From Abditibacteriaceae bacterium (lineage in GTDB: Bacteria > Armatimonadota > Abditibacteriia > Abditibacteriales > Abditibacteriaceae), in the NCBI GenBank assembly GCA_019239895.1, contig JAFAZH010000036.1, forward strand, positions 1-64,000: DNA of 64,000 nucleotides, in the 5' to 3' direction. This document shows, one piece after another, positions 51,452 through 58,937 of the stretch. The notes beneath the pieces are model-generated. The model was given only the letters and a program-made list of their open reading frames with translations, searched no databases and was not told the origin of the DNA. How positions within the stretch are numbered: position 1 is the stretch's first letter; every line of letters begins with the position of its first letter. A program made the translations under genes and the position numbers.

Positions 51452-52921
51452 CTACCGACCCCCGACCCCCGACAACCGCCGCAGCACGCGCTCCCGACCT
51501 AAAACTGCTAACAGTTCAAACACTGAAGGCCCCACGGTGCGGCCCGAAACGGCCATGCGGACGGGGTGGATGAGTTCTGCGGGCTTGATGTTCAAGTCCG
51601 TAGCTAAGGTGCGGATGGCGTTTTCGATGGAGTCATGGTTCCATTCGGAGAGAGCCTCAAAACGTTGGCGCAGTTGTTCCAGGCGCGGTTTGGAAACGTT
51701 TGTCAGGTGTTTGGCGGCACCAGTCTCATCAACGGTGTAGTTATCACTGAAGAAATAAGTGGCTGCGTCCTTAATATCGGCAATGCCGTGAATCCGTTCC
51801 CGCGCCATATTGATCGCCTGTTGGGTGTAAGCATCCTCGGCCTGTAAATCTGGCACGGCTTCCAATAGATAAGGACGGGCTAATTCGATGAAACGGGCAA
51901 TGGGCATCTGCTTGAGATATTGCGTATTCATCCAGTGCAATTTCTCAACATCGAAAATAGCTCCCGCTTTATTGACGTTCTCCAACGTGAAGCGTTGAAT
52001 CAACTCTTCCCGCGTGAATATCTCCTGCGTCTCGCCCTCGCCGGGATTCCAGCCTAAAAGTGATAGGTAGTTGAACATCGCTTCCGGCAGAATTCCCTGA
52101 TCTCGAAAATCCAACAGACTCACCGGGCCGTGGCGCTTGCTTAATTTGCTGCGGTCGCGCCCCAACAAGAAGGGCAGGTGGGCGAACTTAGGCACCTCAA
52201 AGCCCAACGCCTGGTACAGCATAATTTGGCGAGGAGTGTTGCTGAGGCCATCTTCGCCGCGAATGACGTCGCTCACCTGCATCAGGTGGTCATCCACCAC
52301 GCACGCGAAATTATAAGTGGGGGTGGTATCGCTTTTCTGAATCACAAAGTCATCAATTTCTTTGCTCTGCCAGGCCACGCGGCCCCGCACCACATCGTCC
52401 CAGGCGATTTCCCCTTCGGGCACGCGGAAGCGCAGCACAGCCTTACGGCCTGCGGCTTCAAAAGCCGCTCGTTGCTCGGCAGTTAGATCACGATGTGCGC
52501 CGTTGTAGCGCGGTGGTAACTTGTTAGCGGCCTGCTCTGCTTTCATGGCGGCTAACTCGTCCGCCGTTTCATAAGCGGGATAAGCCGCGCCGGAAGCCAC
52601 GAGTTGCTGGGCATACTCGCGGTACAGGTCGAAACGCTCGCTTTGCCGGTAAGGGCCATAAGGCCCGCCGCTTAATGGGTTCTCATCGCTATGCAGCCCC
52701 AACCATTCCATCGCCTCATAAATAACTTGCTCATAGGCCGCGTCATTGCGCTGCATATCGGTATCCTCGACACGCAGAATAAACTGGCCGCTGACGTGAC
52801 GAGCGAAAAGATAGTTAAAAAGTGCCGTGCGCGCCGAACCAACATGAAAAGAGCCAGTTGGCGAAGGTGCCATGCGCACGCGAATAGAATTCTTAACGGT
52901 TGCAGAATCAGATGTAGTCAT
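51452..52921 (-). CDS. gltX: Glutamyl-tRNA synthetase
   Basis: GltX charges tRNA-Glu, and in many bacteria also tRNA-Gln. The start is the ATG at 52921 (MTTSDSATVK...), giving about 489 residues; the open frame upstream runs through a repeat (see 52941-53135). RMAPSPTGSFHVGSARTALF shows the HVGS form of HIGH near residue 26, and SKLSKRHGPVSLLDF the KMSKS-type lysine motif. Length and domain order match the family. A gatCAB set is not in the window, so its tRNA range cannot be told. Confidence 0.95.
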   Translation of the reverse strand: MTTSDSATVKNSIRVRMAPSPTGSFHVGSARTALFNYLFARHVSGQFILRVEDTDMQRNDAAYEQVIYEAMEWLGLHSDENPLSGGPYGPYRQSERFDLYREYAQQLVASGAAYPAYETADELAAMKAEQAANKLPPRYNGAHRDLTAEQRAAFEAAGRKAVLRFRVPEGEIAWDDVVRGRVAWQSKEIDDFVIQKSDTTPTYNFACVVDDHLMQVSDVIRGEDGLSNTPRQIMLYQALGFEVPKFAHLPFLLGRDRSKLSKRHGPVSLLDFRDQGILPEAMFNYLSLLGWNPGEGETQEIFTREELIQRFTLENVNKAGAIFDVEKLHWMNTQYLKQMPIARFIELARPYLLEAVPDLQAEDAYTQQAINMARERIHGIADIKDAATYFFSDNYTVDETGAAKHLTNVSKPRLEQLRQRFEALSEWNHDSIENAIRTLATDLNIKPAELIHPVRMAVSGRTVGPSVFELLAVLGRERVLRRLSGVGGR

Positions 52922-52940
52922 TGGTTTCAGTAGTTTAGCG

Positions 52941-53135
52941 GTTTCTCGTTTCAACACAAAGGACACGTTTCTCGTTTCAACACAAAGGACACAAAGATGG
53001 CACAAAGAGCACAAAAGGTATTGAGATGGAGGATAGAGGATCGTAACAGAAACGTGTCCCTGGCTATCTTCGATCCTCGACCCTCATTTTAACTTGGTGT
53101 TCTTTGTGCCATCTTTGTGTCCTTTGTGTTGAAAA
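52941..53135. repeat. Tandem and inverted repeat ahead of gltX
   Basis: A 26-base unit (52941-52966, containing CAACACAAAGGACAC) is repeated exactly at 52967-52992. An arm beginning in the second unit and reaching about 53016 (AAAGATGGCACAAAG...) is mirrored by its complement at about 53096-53135. This forms a long hairpin in the gltX leader. Confidence 0.75.
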
Positions 53136-53140
53136 CGGGA

Positions 53141-55492
53141 CTAAGGCTTTAACGTCACCGTGACGGGATCAGAGCGGCGGTTGGCGGCGTCGGTTTGAGT
53201 GGCGGTTACGGTGTATTCCAGGTTGGACACGTTGCGCACTTTGGGCAGTTCAATGGGTTGGGCTTGCCAGTTGCCATTGGCGTCGGCTTGCACTTGTTGC
53301 GTTGGTAAATCCTGGCTGTATTCAAAGATCAGAAGGCGCACCCCGGCAACATGCACGGCCACGTCTACCATCGCGTTGGGCGCGGCGCGACCACGCACCA
53401 CCAGCGGTGAAAGGGCACGATCATTTTCTGTGGGTTGGGTAATCGTCAGTGTTGCCGGGGTGTTGTCTAAAACGGTGACGGGAGTGGTGGCCTCGGTGGT
53501 GCTAATCTGGTTGTTGGCATCGCCGTAGTGTCCCACGATACGCAAGCGGGCGGCGTTGGGGTTATCCTGAATGCGATAACTGCCCCGATAGCGACCGGCG
53601 GCGATTTCGCGCATGGGGATGTTTTGCGCCAGGGCGATGTTGTTATCCGCCAAAACATCGAAAGTCGCTTTGCCCTGGGCTGGGGCCATCATGTCTACCA
53701 CCACATCCTCTCCCGGTTGCAGGGCGCGAGCGGCGTTGTGCGTGAGCGAAGTAATCGCGCCCGCTGTGCCATTGACAAAAATTGTGAAGGTGACACTGGA
53801 TGAATTATTAGCGGCATCAGCGATATTGACGCGCAGGGTGGCTTGCCCCGACAGGGGACGCGGTGGAATCGCAGTGACAGTGCCCGGTGGGGCTACGGTC
53901 GCGGGCGCATCAAAAGTCTGCCCATTATTGGTGATGGTAAGTGTTGCTTTGGCTAAGCCGCTCCCGCCAATATCGTCGGCTTGTACCGTAATATTCGGCT
54001 GGGCGTTATTCACTGTGGCACGGTCTGCGGGGGAGGTGCTAATAATGCGCGGCGGGATGGTATCGAGCGTTAAAGGCTCCCGCGATTGTTGGACAGCCTC
54101 TTGCCCATTGGCTCCCACGAGGTGGGCGGTGATGTGGCCGTTAAGAATATCATCGCCAACTTCTACCGCATAAGTGCCTGTATAGACGCCGGGACGGGTC
54201 GGTTCTTCAATTAAAGCTAAACCTTGAGAACGGGGCGAGACATCAAAGGTGCCGCGTAGCCCTGGGGTGCCGCGCACCGTGACACGAATGGCTCCCCCGC
54301 GCCGGAAAGGTCGCGTGACGTTGTGGGTCACTAATAGAATTTGTGGTGTGCCGGGTGGTACCGGATTCGTAGGGAGGGTCACTGGTGGCGGGAGCGTTGG
54401 AGGTTGAGGTTGTCCGGTGTTCGTTGTGGCGGGTGCGGTGTAAGGCGGTGTCGTGGCTCCGGTAATGTCAGCATTGTTGGCCGATACCTGATAAATAGCC
54501 CTCGTGGAAGGCGCAATGAAAAGGGCTACCATATCTCCTGGACGCAAAGTTGTGGTAGTGGCGGGACGACCTTGTGCATCGAGGTACCGTAAAGCAGGGC
54601 CAAAGTTTATCACCGTGCCCCAGCGGTCTTCGAGGATTATTTGATTGCCCTGCGCCGAGCGTACCCGTGCGGTAATAATGGATGTTCTGGTGCTCAGACG
54701 GACAACTTCATTTTGCGCATTCAAGCCCAGGCTGACTTCTTCGCCGGGCACTAAATTAGTAAGAGCTACTGGCGTGGCATTGCTAAAAGTCGGTTGTGTG
54801 CCAAGAGTAACGAGTCCGGTTGTCTGCCGTAAGATAACCGCACCATCCGCCAGATTATAAGTTTGATCCCGATTATTGACGCGCACGGTGATGGTTGCCG
54901 GGGGCGTCGCGTCTACTTTGCGCACAATGCCAATAACCGTGTTGGCGACATTGACAGGTGTGACCTGATTAGGCGGGACATAGGGTGGCTGGGCATTGGG
55001 ATTCGGCCTGGTGGGGGTGGTGCCCTGCACCGCTATGTCGGAAGCCAGGGACACCGTGCGCTGCTCAGCGTTCCAACTGACCTGTGCGCCAAGGGCTTCC
55101 GAGACAAAGCGCAACGGCACTAAGGTGCGACCAAAACGGGCTTGGGCGGGCACGTCGAGGGGGCGCGACTGCCCGTTCACCGTAGCCTCCGTCGAATCAA
55201 GTTGCAGCCGAATCAGCGTGTCACCCTGATTGGCCGCTATGGTGTGAGCGACCGGGTCATAATTGACCGTTGCCCCCAATGCCTCGAAAACGCCGCGCAA
55301 GGGCACTAAGACACGACCATTGACTTCTAGGGGTGGCACATCGCCAAAATTAAGCGGCGTGCCATTGAGTAGGACTCGAATCGGCTCCTGCGCCACGGCA
55401 GGCGGGAACGGTTTGAAGCCAATCAGGATTAAAGTGGCGAGTAGAGTTAGATGCCAGAATTTGGCTGATGGCTTATGCTGTAGCGATTGCAT
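53141..55492 (-). CDS. Secreted stalk-domain protein with Ig-like repeats
   Basis: The 783-residue protein has a signal peptide (about residues 10-35), then one copper-amine-oxidase-N-type 'stalk' domain (about 38-150; GRVLVPLRGVFEALGA and RTLVPLRFVSEALGAQVSWN are the paired cores), followed by a beta-rich OB/small-barrel part, a Pro/Thr linker and at least three Ig-like domains (about 380-780). Stalk domains act as cell-surface adhesion or sorting modules. No catalytic motif is visible. Its repeat-rich layout is typical of surface proteins of phyla such as Armatimonadota and Firmicutes; the role is unknown. Confidence 0.82.
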   Translation of the reverse strand: MQSLQHKPSAKFWHLTLLATLILIGFKPFPPAVAQEPIRVLLNGTPLNFGDVPPLEVNGRVLVPLRGVFEALGATVNYDPVAHTIAANQGDTLIRLQLDSTEATVNGQSRPLDVPAQARFGRTLVPLRFVSEALGAQVSWNAEQRTVSLASDIAVQGTTPTRPNPNAQPPYVPPNQVTPVNVANTVIGIVRKVDATPPATITVRVNNRDQTYNLADGAVILRQTTGLVTLGTQPTFSNATPVALTNLVPGEEVSLGLNAQNEVVRLSTRTSIITARVRSAQGNQIILEDRWGTVINFGPALRYLDAQGRPATTTTLRPGDMVALFIAPSTRAIYQVSANNADITGATTPPYTAPATTNTGQPQPPTLPPPVTLPTNPVPPGTPQILLVTHNVTRPFRRGGAIRVTVRGTPGLRGTFDVSPRSQGLALIEEPTRPGVYTGTYAVEVGDDILNGHITAHLVGANGQEAVQQSREPLTLDTIPPRIISTSPADRATVNNAQPNITVQADDIGGSGLAKATLTITNNGQTFDAPATVAPPGTVTAIPPRPLSGQATLRVNIADAANNSSSVTFTIFVNGTAGAITSLTHNAARALQPGEDVVVDMMAPAQGKATFDVLADNNIALAQNIPMREIAAGRYRGSYRIQDNPNAARLRIVGHYGDANNQISTTEATTPVTVLDNTPATLTITQPTENDRALSPLVVRGRAAPNAMVDVAVHVAGVRLLIFEYSQDLPTQQVQADANGNWQAQPIELPKVRNVSNLEYTVTATQTDAANRRSDPVTVTLKP

Positions 55493-55513
55493 GATGCTCA
55501 GTGTACCCTTTTG

Positions 55514-55772
55514 ATTGCGGATTTCGGATTAGCGATTGCGGATTGATGCAGTAGAGCCTATTGATTGACGGTAATGGGTCAGTAGGCCAGACAAGAGTGT
55601 CTGGCCGGGGGAGGCCGGATTCAACCGCCAGACAAGAGTGTCTGGCCCACCAACCTGAACTTCTACCCTATTAGTTACCTAATTCCATAGCCCATGATAT
55701 ACACCTTATCACGATGTACACATTATGAGTTACGCTGGTTCAATCCGCAATCGCCAATCCGAAATCCGCAAT
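55514..55772. repeat. Composite palindromic element, family C copy 3 with nested hairpins
   Basis: Outer arms of about 32 bases (55514-55545 and 55741-55772) are near-perfect inverted copies of ATTGCGGATTTCGGATT-type sequence. Between them lie two copies of an unrelated hairpin unit, GCCAGACAAGAGTGTCTGGC, at 55586-55605 and 55627-55646. The element spans most of the gap before the oxidoreductase gene, whose longer open frame starts inside its right arm. Confidence 0.82.
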
Positions 55773-55797
55773 GCAGATGTGGTACATTATTAATACG

Positions 55798-57042
55798 ATG
55801 CGACGGGTGCGGCTAGGGATTATCGGGGCCGGGGCGGTGACGGAATGGGCAATTTTACCGGCTCTTTCTGGCCCGGATGCAGTGTCACCCCCGGATACGG
55901 GAGCGTGGTGGTCGCGCCGCCCCAGTTCGCATAGCGTGATTCGCTATCAGGCTCCGTCGCTCCCCGAAGTGGTGGCGATTGCCGATGTCGAGCCGGAACG
56001 GGCCGAACGGGTGGCGCAAGCGGCTCGCGTGCGGGCTGCCTATGGCGATTGGCGGCGCATGTTGCGTGAAGTGCAAATAGACGCTTTAATCTGTGCCGCC
56101 ACACCGGAAATCGCAGGAGAGGTGGCGATTGCTGCGAATTCGGCAGTGAACTGGCTGTGGGTCTATGGGCCACCGTCTGCCTCGGTCACAGGGACACTGC
56201 GTTTGACCCAGCGGCTCGAAGGGCGTGCCCTGCATATCTGGTGTGCGCGTCCGTTGCGTTATGCCGCCGCGCACCGGGCGGCTCGCCAGTTGCTTGAACG
56301 CGAGGAAATCGGCGCGGTTTCAGCCTTAACGTTGCGCTGGGGCACCTCGCTTTATGTGCCAGATAAGGCGGAGTCGGAAGGAGCCTTGGCCCCTGATGAT
56401 GCGCTGCACTTATCCTCAGCCTATGCCGCTTTCGATTTATTACTGGGACTTGGCTCCCATCAGAATGGCTCTGCCGTGCCGGTGCGCGTCCTCGCCCACG
56501 AAATGAACCGAGCGACAACTTTGCAGGTGCATTTCGCCAGTGGCTTAGCCGCCACCGCACTTTTTGCCGGGGCCGAGAGTTGGAATTCGCCCTTGCCGCG
56601 TCTGGAAATTTGCGGCACTGAAGGACGCTCCATTATCTGCGAAGCCGGACGACGGCTATGGCTGCATAAGCCGCAAGAGGCGACGCGTTTTATGGAGCCT
56701 CCCGGTCTGGCAACCCATGTCTCTACGGCCAACTTAATTGGGGTCGCCGAAGACCTCAAAACTTTTCTGGCTGCTTGCGTGGAAGATATAGCGGCAGATG
56801 GCGTCAAGCGAGAGCCATCAGTTGAATTCAATGCCGCTGCTATGCCGGTGGGCGCGGCGCGTGCTTTACAAATCTTGGAAGCCGCCGCTGACTCCTTAGC
56901 CAATCATCAGATGGTGGATATTCAGCCCTTGCGCGAGGCGAATCGCCGCCAGGTGATGGAAAGTGTAGCCCCGGATATAGGCGAAGAAGTCAAGAAGAAT
57001 AGACAGGATGATGTCTCTTATACACTTCCATTGCAGTTGTAA
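55798..57042 (+). CDS. Gfo/Idh/MocA family oxidoreductase
   Basis: The 414-residue protein has an N-terminal NAD(P)-binding Rossmann domain (RLGIIGAGAVTEWAILPAL near residue 4; DVEPERAERVAQAARVR near 62) and a C-terminal alpha/beta domain of the Gfo/Idh/MocA type (about 130-360). I use the ATG at 55798; an earlier ATG at 55771 lies in a repeat arm. The insertion LSGPDAVSPPDTGAWWSRRP near residue 20 is unusual for the family. Substrate unknown, commonly a sugar or polyol. Confidence 0.82.
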   Translation: MRRVRLGIIGAGAVTEWAILPALSGPDAVSPPDTGAWWSRRPSSHSVIRYQAPSLPEVVAIADVEPERAERVAQAARVRAAYGDWRRMLREVQIDALICAATPEIAGEVAIAANSAVNWLWVYGPPSASVTGTLRLTQRLEGRALHIWCARPLRYAAAHRAARQLLEREEIGAVSALTLRWGTSLYVPDKAESEGALAPDDALHLSSAYAAFDLLLGLGSHQNGSAVPVRVLAHEMNRATTLQVHFASGLAATALFAGAESWNSPLPRLEICGTEGRSIICEAGRRLWLHKPQEATRFMEPPGLATHVSTANLIGVAEDLKTFLAACVEDIAADGVKREPSVEFNAAAMPVGAARALQILEAAADSLANHQMVDIQPLREANRRQVMESVAPDIGEEVKKNRQDDVSYTLPLQL

Positions 57043-57131
57043 CCAAGGCAGCCCCGCTGGTTTATGGGCGGGTCACTCTAACAACATTTAGAGACTTTAA
57101 CGAAATGCATAAGAAGGTAAGTAGGATAGTT

Positions 57132-57252
57132 TGTCATGCTGAGCAGAGCGATAGCGAAGCGAAGCATCTACTCCGGGGAGTTATAGAGTGGTGGGTTTAA
57201 CCATCGCTCTACGGACACTCATACCAGATGCTTCGCTCCGCTCAGCATGACA
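57132..57252. repeat. MITE-like inverted repeat, family A, copy 2
   Basis: Terminal TGTCATGCTGAGC and its inverse copy near 57240-57252, with GCGAAGCATCT arms. The interior includes GGAGTTATAGAG and ACACTCATACCAGATG, matching the inverse of copy 1 at 27159-27267. It lies between the oxidoreductase gene and the PQQ-type gene. Confidence 0.8.
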
Positions 57253-57312
57253 AGCTCCTCTTCTCCCTCACAACTTTATTTTGTTACTGGCTCTTAGCTT
57301 AATTATATCCCT

Positions 57313-58878
57313 ATGGCGGTAGGCTCTCGTCGCTCTAAATCGCAGCGGCCAACTTCAACCGAAACAAGTAGTGCTTCCAACGGTGCGTCGGCGCGGGTTT
57401 CCGGTGCGTCTCCCCCATCCTCAGCCCCACGTCCCCACAATCCTATGCTCGACCCGCATGGTATTTACGGGACGCGCACGGCCTACCGAGTGCGTGCTGC
57501 GCGTCGCCGCCGCATGACCCAGAACCTCGTTATTGGTTTTGCCTTTGTAGCCTTCGTTTTTGCTCTCGTGATGTACAAACGGATGCCACACACCAAGACG
57601 ATCAGCAGCGATTGGCAGACGCATCTGATGACGAAACTGCTGGCTATGCCCGTTGCCGTCAGCGGCAAAGCGGGTGGAGTGCTCTTAGTGCCAACGGAAA
57701 GCGGCAATTTATTAGCGGTGGATGCGCTGCGAGGCACAGTGCAGTCGGGTTTTGCTACCGCTTTTCCGCTGCGTGCCCAGCCACTGGTATTAGGTAATAT
57801 CGCCTGGGTGCCCTGTCAGGATGGGGCGCTCTATGCAGTAGATTGGCGCACCGGGCAGGTATTATGGAGTCATGCCACCACTGCTGCGATGTCAACGCGT
57901 CCAGCTTACACCCATGTTTTGCTGCCTAACGTCACAACTCCGACCGTAGTGCCTGGAGCCACACCACAGGCGAACTCGGCACCGGTCGTGCATGTGATAC
58001 CGGCAAGCTTGCCAGTAACGACTGGTTTAGGCATGAATAGTGCTTCATCAACTCCTGTGCCCGCCAGCACACCTGCCCCGGCCAAACCCATTCCGATTGT
58101 GATTGCCGGGAATGATGAAGGCATGGTAACGGCACTCAATGCTAATAATGGCCGTGTCTTATGGCATCGCACCGCGACTGGGCCAGTGGGCAATGGGCTG
58201 ACGGCGACCCGTAATGCAGCCGGACAGCCATTAGTTTTAGTGCCCCTGTTGGGGGGTGTCGCGGCGCGCGGCGGGTTGTGGTGCCTGGCGGCGCAAACCG
58301 GTGCTCCGGTGTGGCGTTTCCCGGAAGAAAGTAAATCGTTCGCCGCCCAATTACCCGCTCCGGCAGTGGATGGGGTCGGGGAGCAGCCAGCGACTCGTGT
58401 CTTTTGTGTAGATGATAATGGGGCTGTGGTCTGCCTGGATCTAAAAACTGGCAAGAAGATTTGGAAGACCTTCGCCCAACCTTTGCCGGGTGTGCATGGC
58501 AATGCTTCGGTCCTATTACGCAGTGAACCCATGTTCAAGGCGTATTCATGGGGTGAACGTTTAATCGTAGGCGGGAGTGATGGCGTGGTGCGCTCCTTTG
58601 ATGCCCATGATGGCCGTTTAGTGTGGGCTTTTGATGCCGGAGCGCCAGTGCGTTGTCGCCCCCAGGCGGTGCGGCTTAACGCATCCTACGGTCAAAGGGA
58701 CATTATCTTATCCGGCTGCGACGATGCTGCGCTTTATGCGTTAGATGCGCAAACAGGTGCTTTATTATGGAAATATAGAACCAACAGTCCCGCTTATGCC
58801 GGGGCTGTGGTCCTAGGCCAGCACGTTTTATCAGTCAGTGCCGATGGTAGCGTGCAAAGCTTTGCGCTACCAAGTTGA
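57313..58878 (+). CDS. Membrane-anchored PQQ-type beta-propeller protein
   Basis: A 521-residue protein. A basic Ser/Pro-rich N-terminus (about 1-65) is followed by one membrane helix (about residues 72-93, VIGFAFVAFVFALVMY) and a beta-propeller with PQQ-type blades, seen in repeated GxLYAVDWRTGQVLWSH, VTALNANNGRVLWHR, VVCLDLKTGKKIWKT and VRSFDAHDGRLVWAFD. These are BamB/PQQ-repeat propellers that bind proteins or cell-wall material outside the membrane; no PQQ-enzyme motif is clear. It is followed by a large secreted-protein gene on the same strand. Confidence 0.82.
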   Translation: MAVGSRRSKSQRPTSTETSSASNGASARVSGASPPSSAPRPHNPMLDPHGIYGTRTAYRVRAARRRRMTQNLVIGFAFVAFVFALVMYKRMPHTKTISSDWQTHLMTKLLAMPVAVSGKAGGVLLVPTESGNLLAVDALRGTVQSGFATAFPLRAQPLVLGNIAWVPCQDGALYAVDWRTGQVLWSHATTAAMSTRPAYTHVLLPNVTTPTVVPGATPQANSAPVVHVIPASLPVTTGLGMNSASSTPVPASTPAPAKPIPIVIAGNDEGMVTALNANNGRVLWHRTATGPVGNGLTATRNAAGQPLVLVPLLGGVAARGGLWCLAAQTGAPVWRFPEESKSFAAQLPAPAVDGVGEQPATRVFCVDDNGAVVCLDLKTGKKIWKTFAQPLPGVHGNASVLLRSEPMFKAYSWGERLIVGGSDGVVRSFDAHDGRLVWAFDAGAPVRCRPQAVRLNASYGQRDIILSGCDDAALYALDAQTGALLWKYRTNSPAYAGAVVLGQHVLSVSADGSVQSFALPS

Positions 58879-58892
58879 AGACTAAGGGTCAA

Positions 58893-58919
58893 ATAGAAGG
58901 TCTTGAATAGAAGGTCTTG
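58893..58919. repeat. Short direct repeat upstream of the secreted-protein gene
   Basis: ATAGAAGGTCTTG occurs at 58893-58905 and again at 58907-58919, a 14-base periodicity in the 59-base gap before the gene at 58938. It could be slippage or a regulatory site. Confidence 0.4.
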
Positions 58920-58937
58920 TAGAATCTCGTGAGGTGT

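Noticed and set aside
52922..53014. Longer N-terminus for gltX
   Set aside because: The extra 31 residues are encoded by repeat sequence and begin outside the GltX homology.
52941..53135. Possible CRISPR array from the 26-base tandem repeat
   Set aside because: Only two adjacent copies without spacers, plus inverted arms; no cas genes are seen.
53199..55514. Plus-strand open frames across the stalk-domain gene
   Set aside because: They mirror the repetitive minus-strand gene and lack start signals or conserved blocks.
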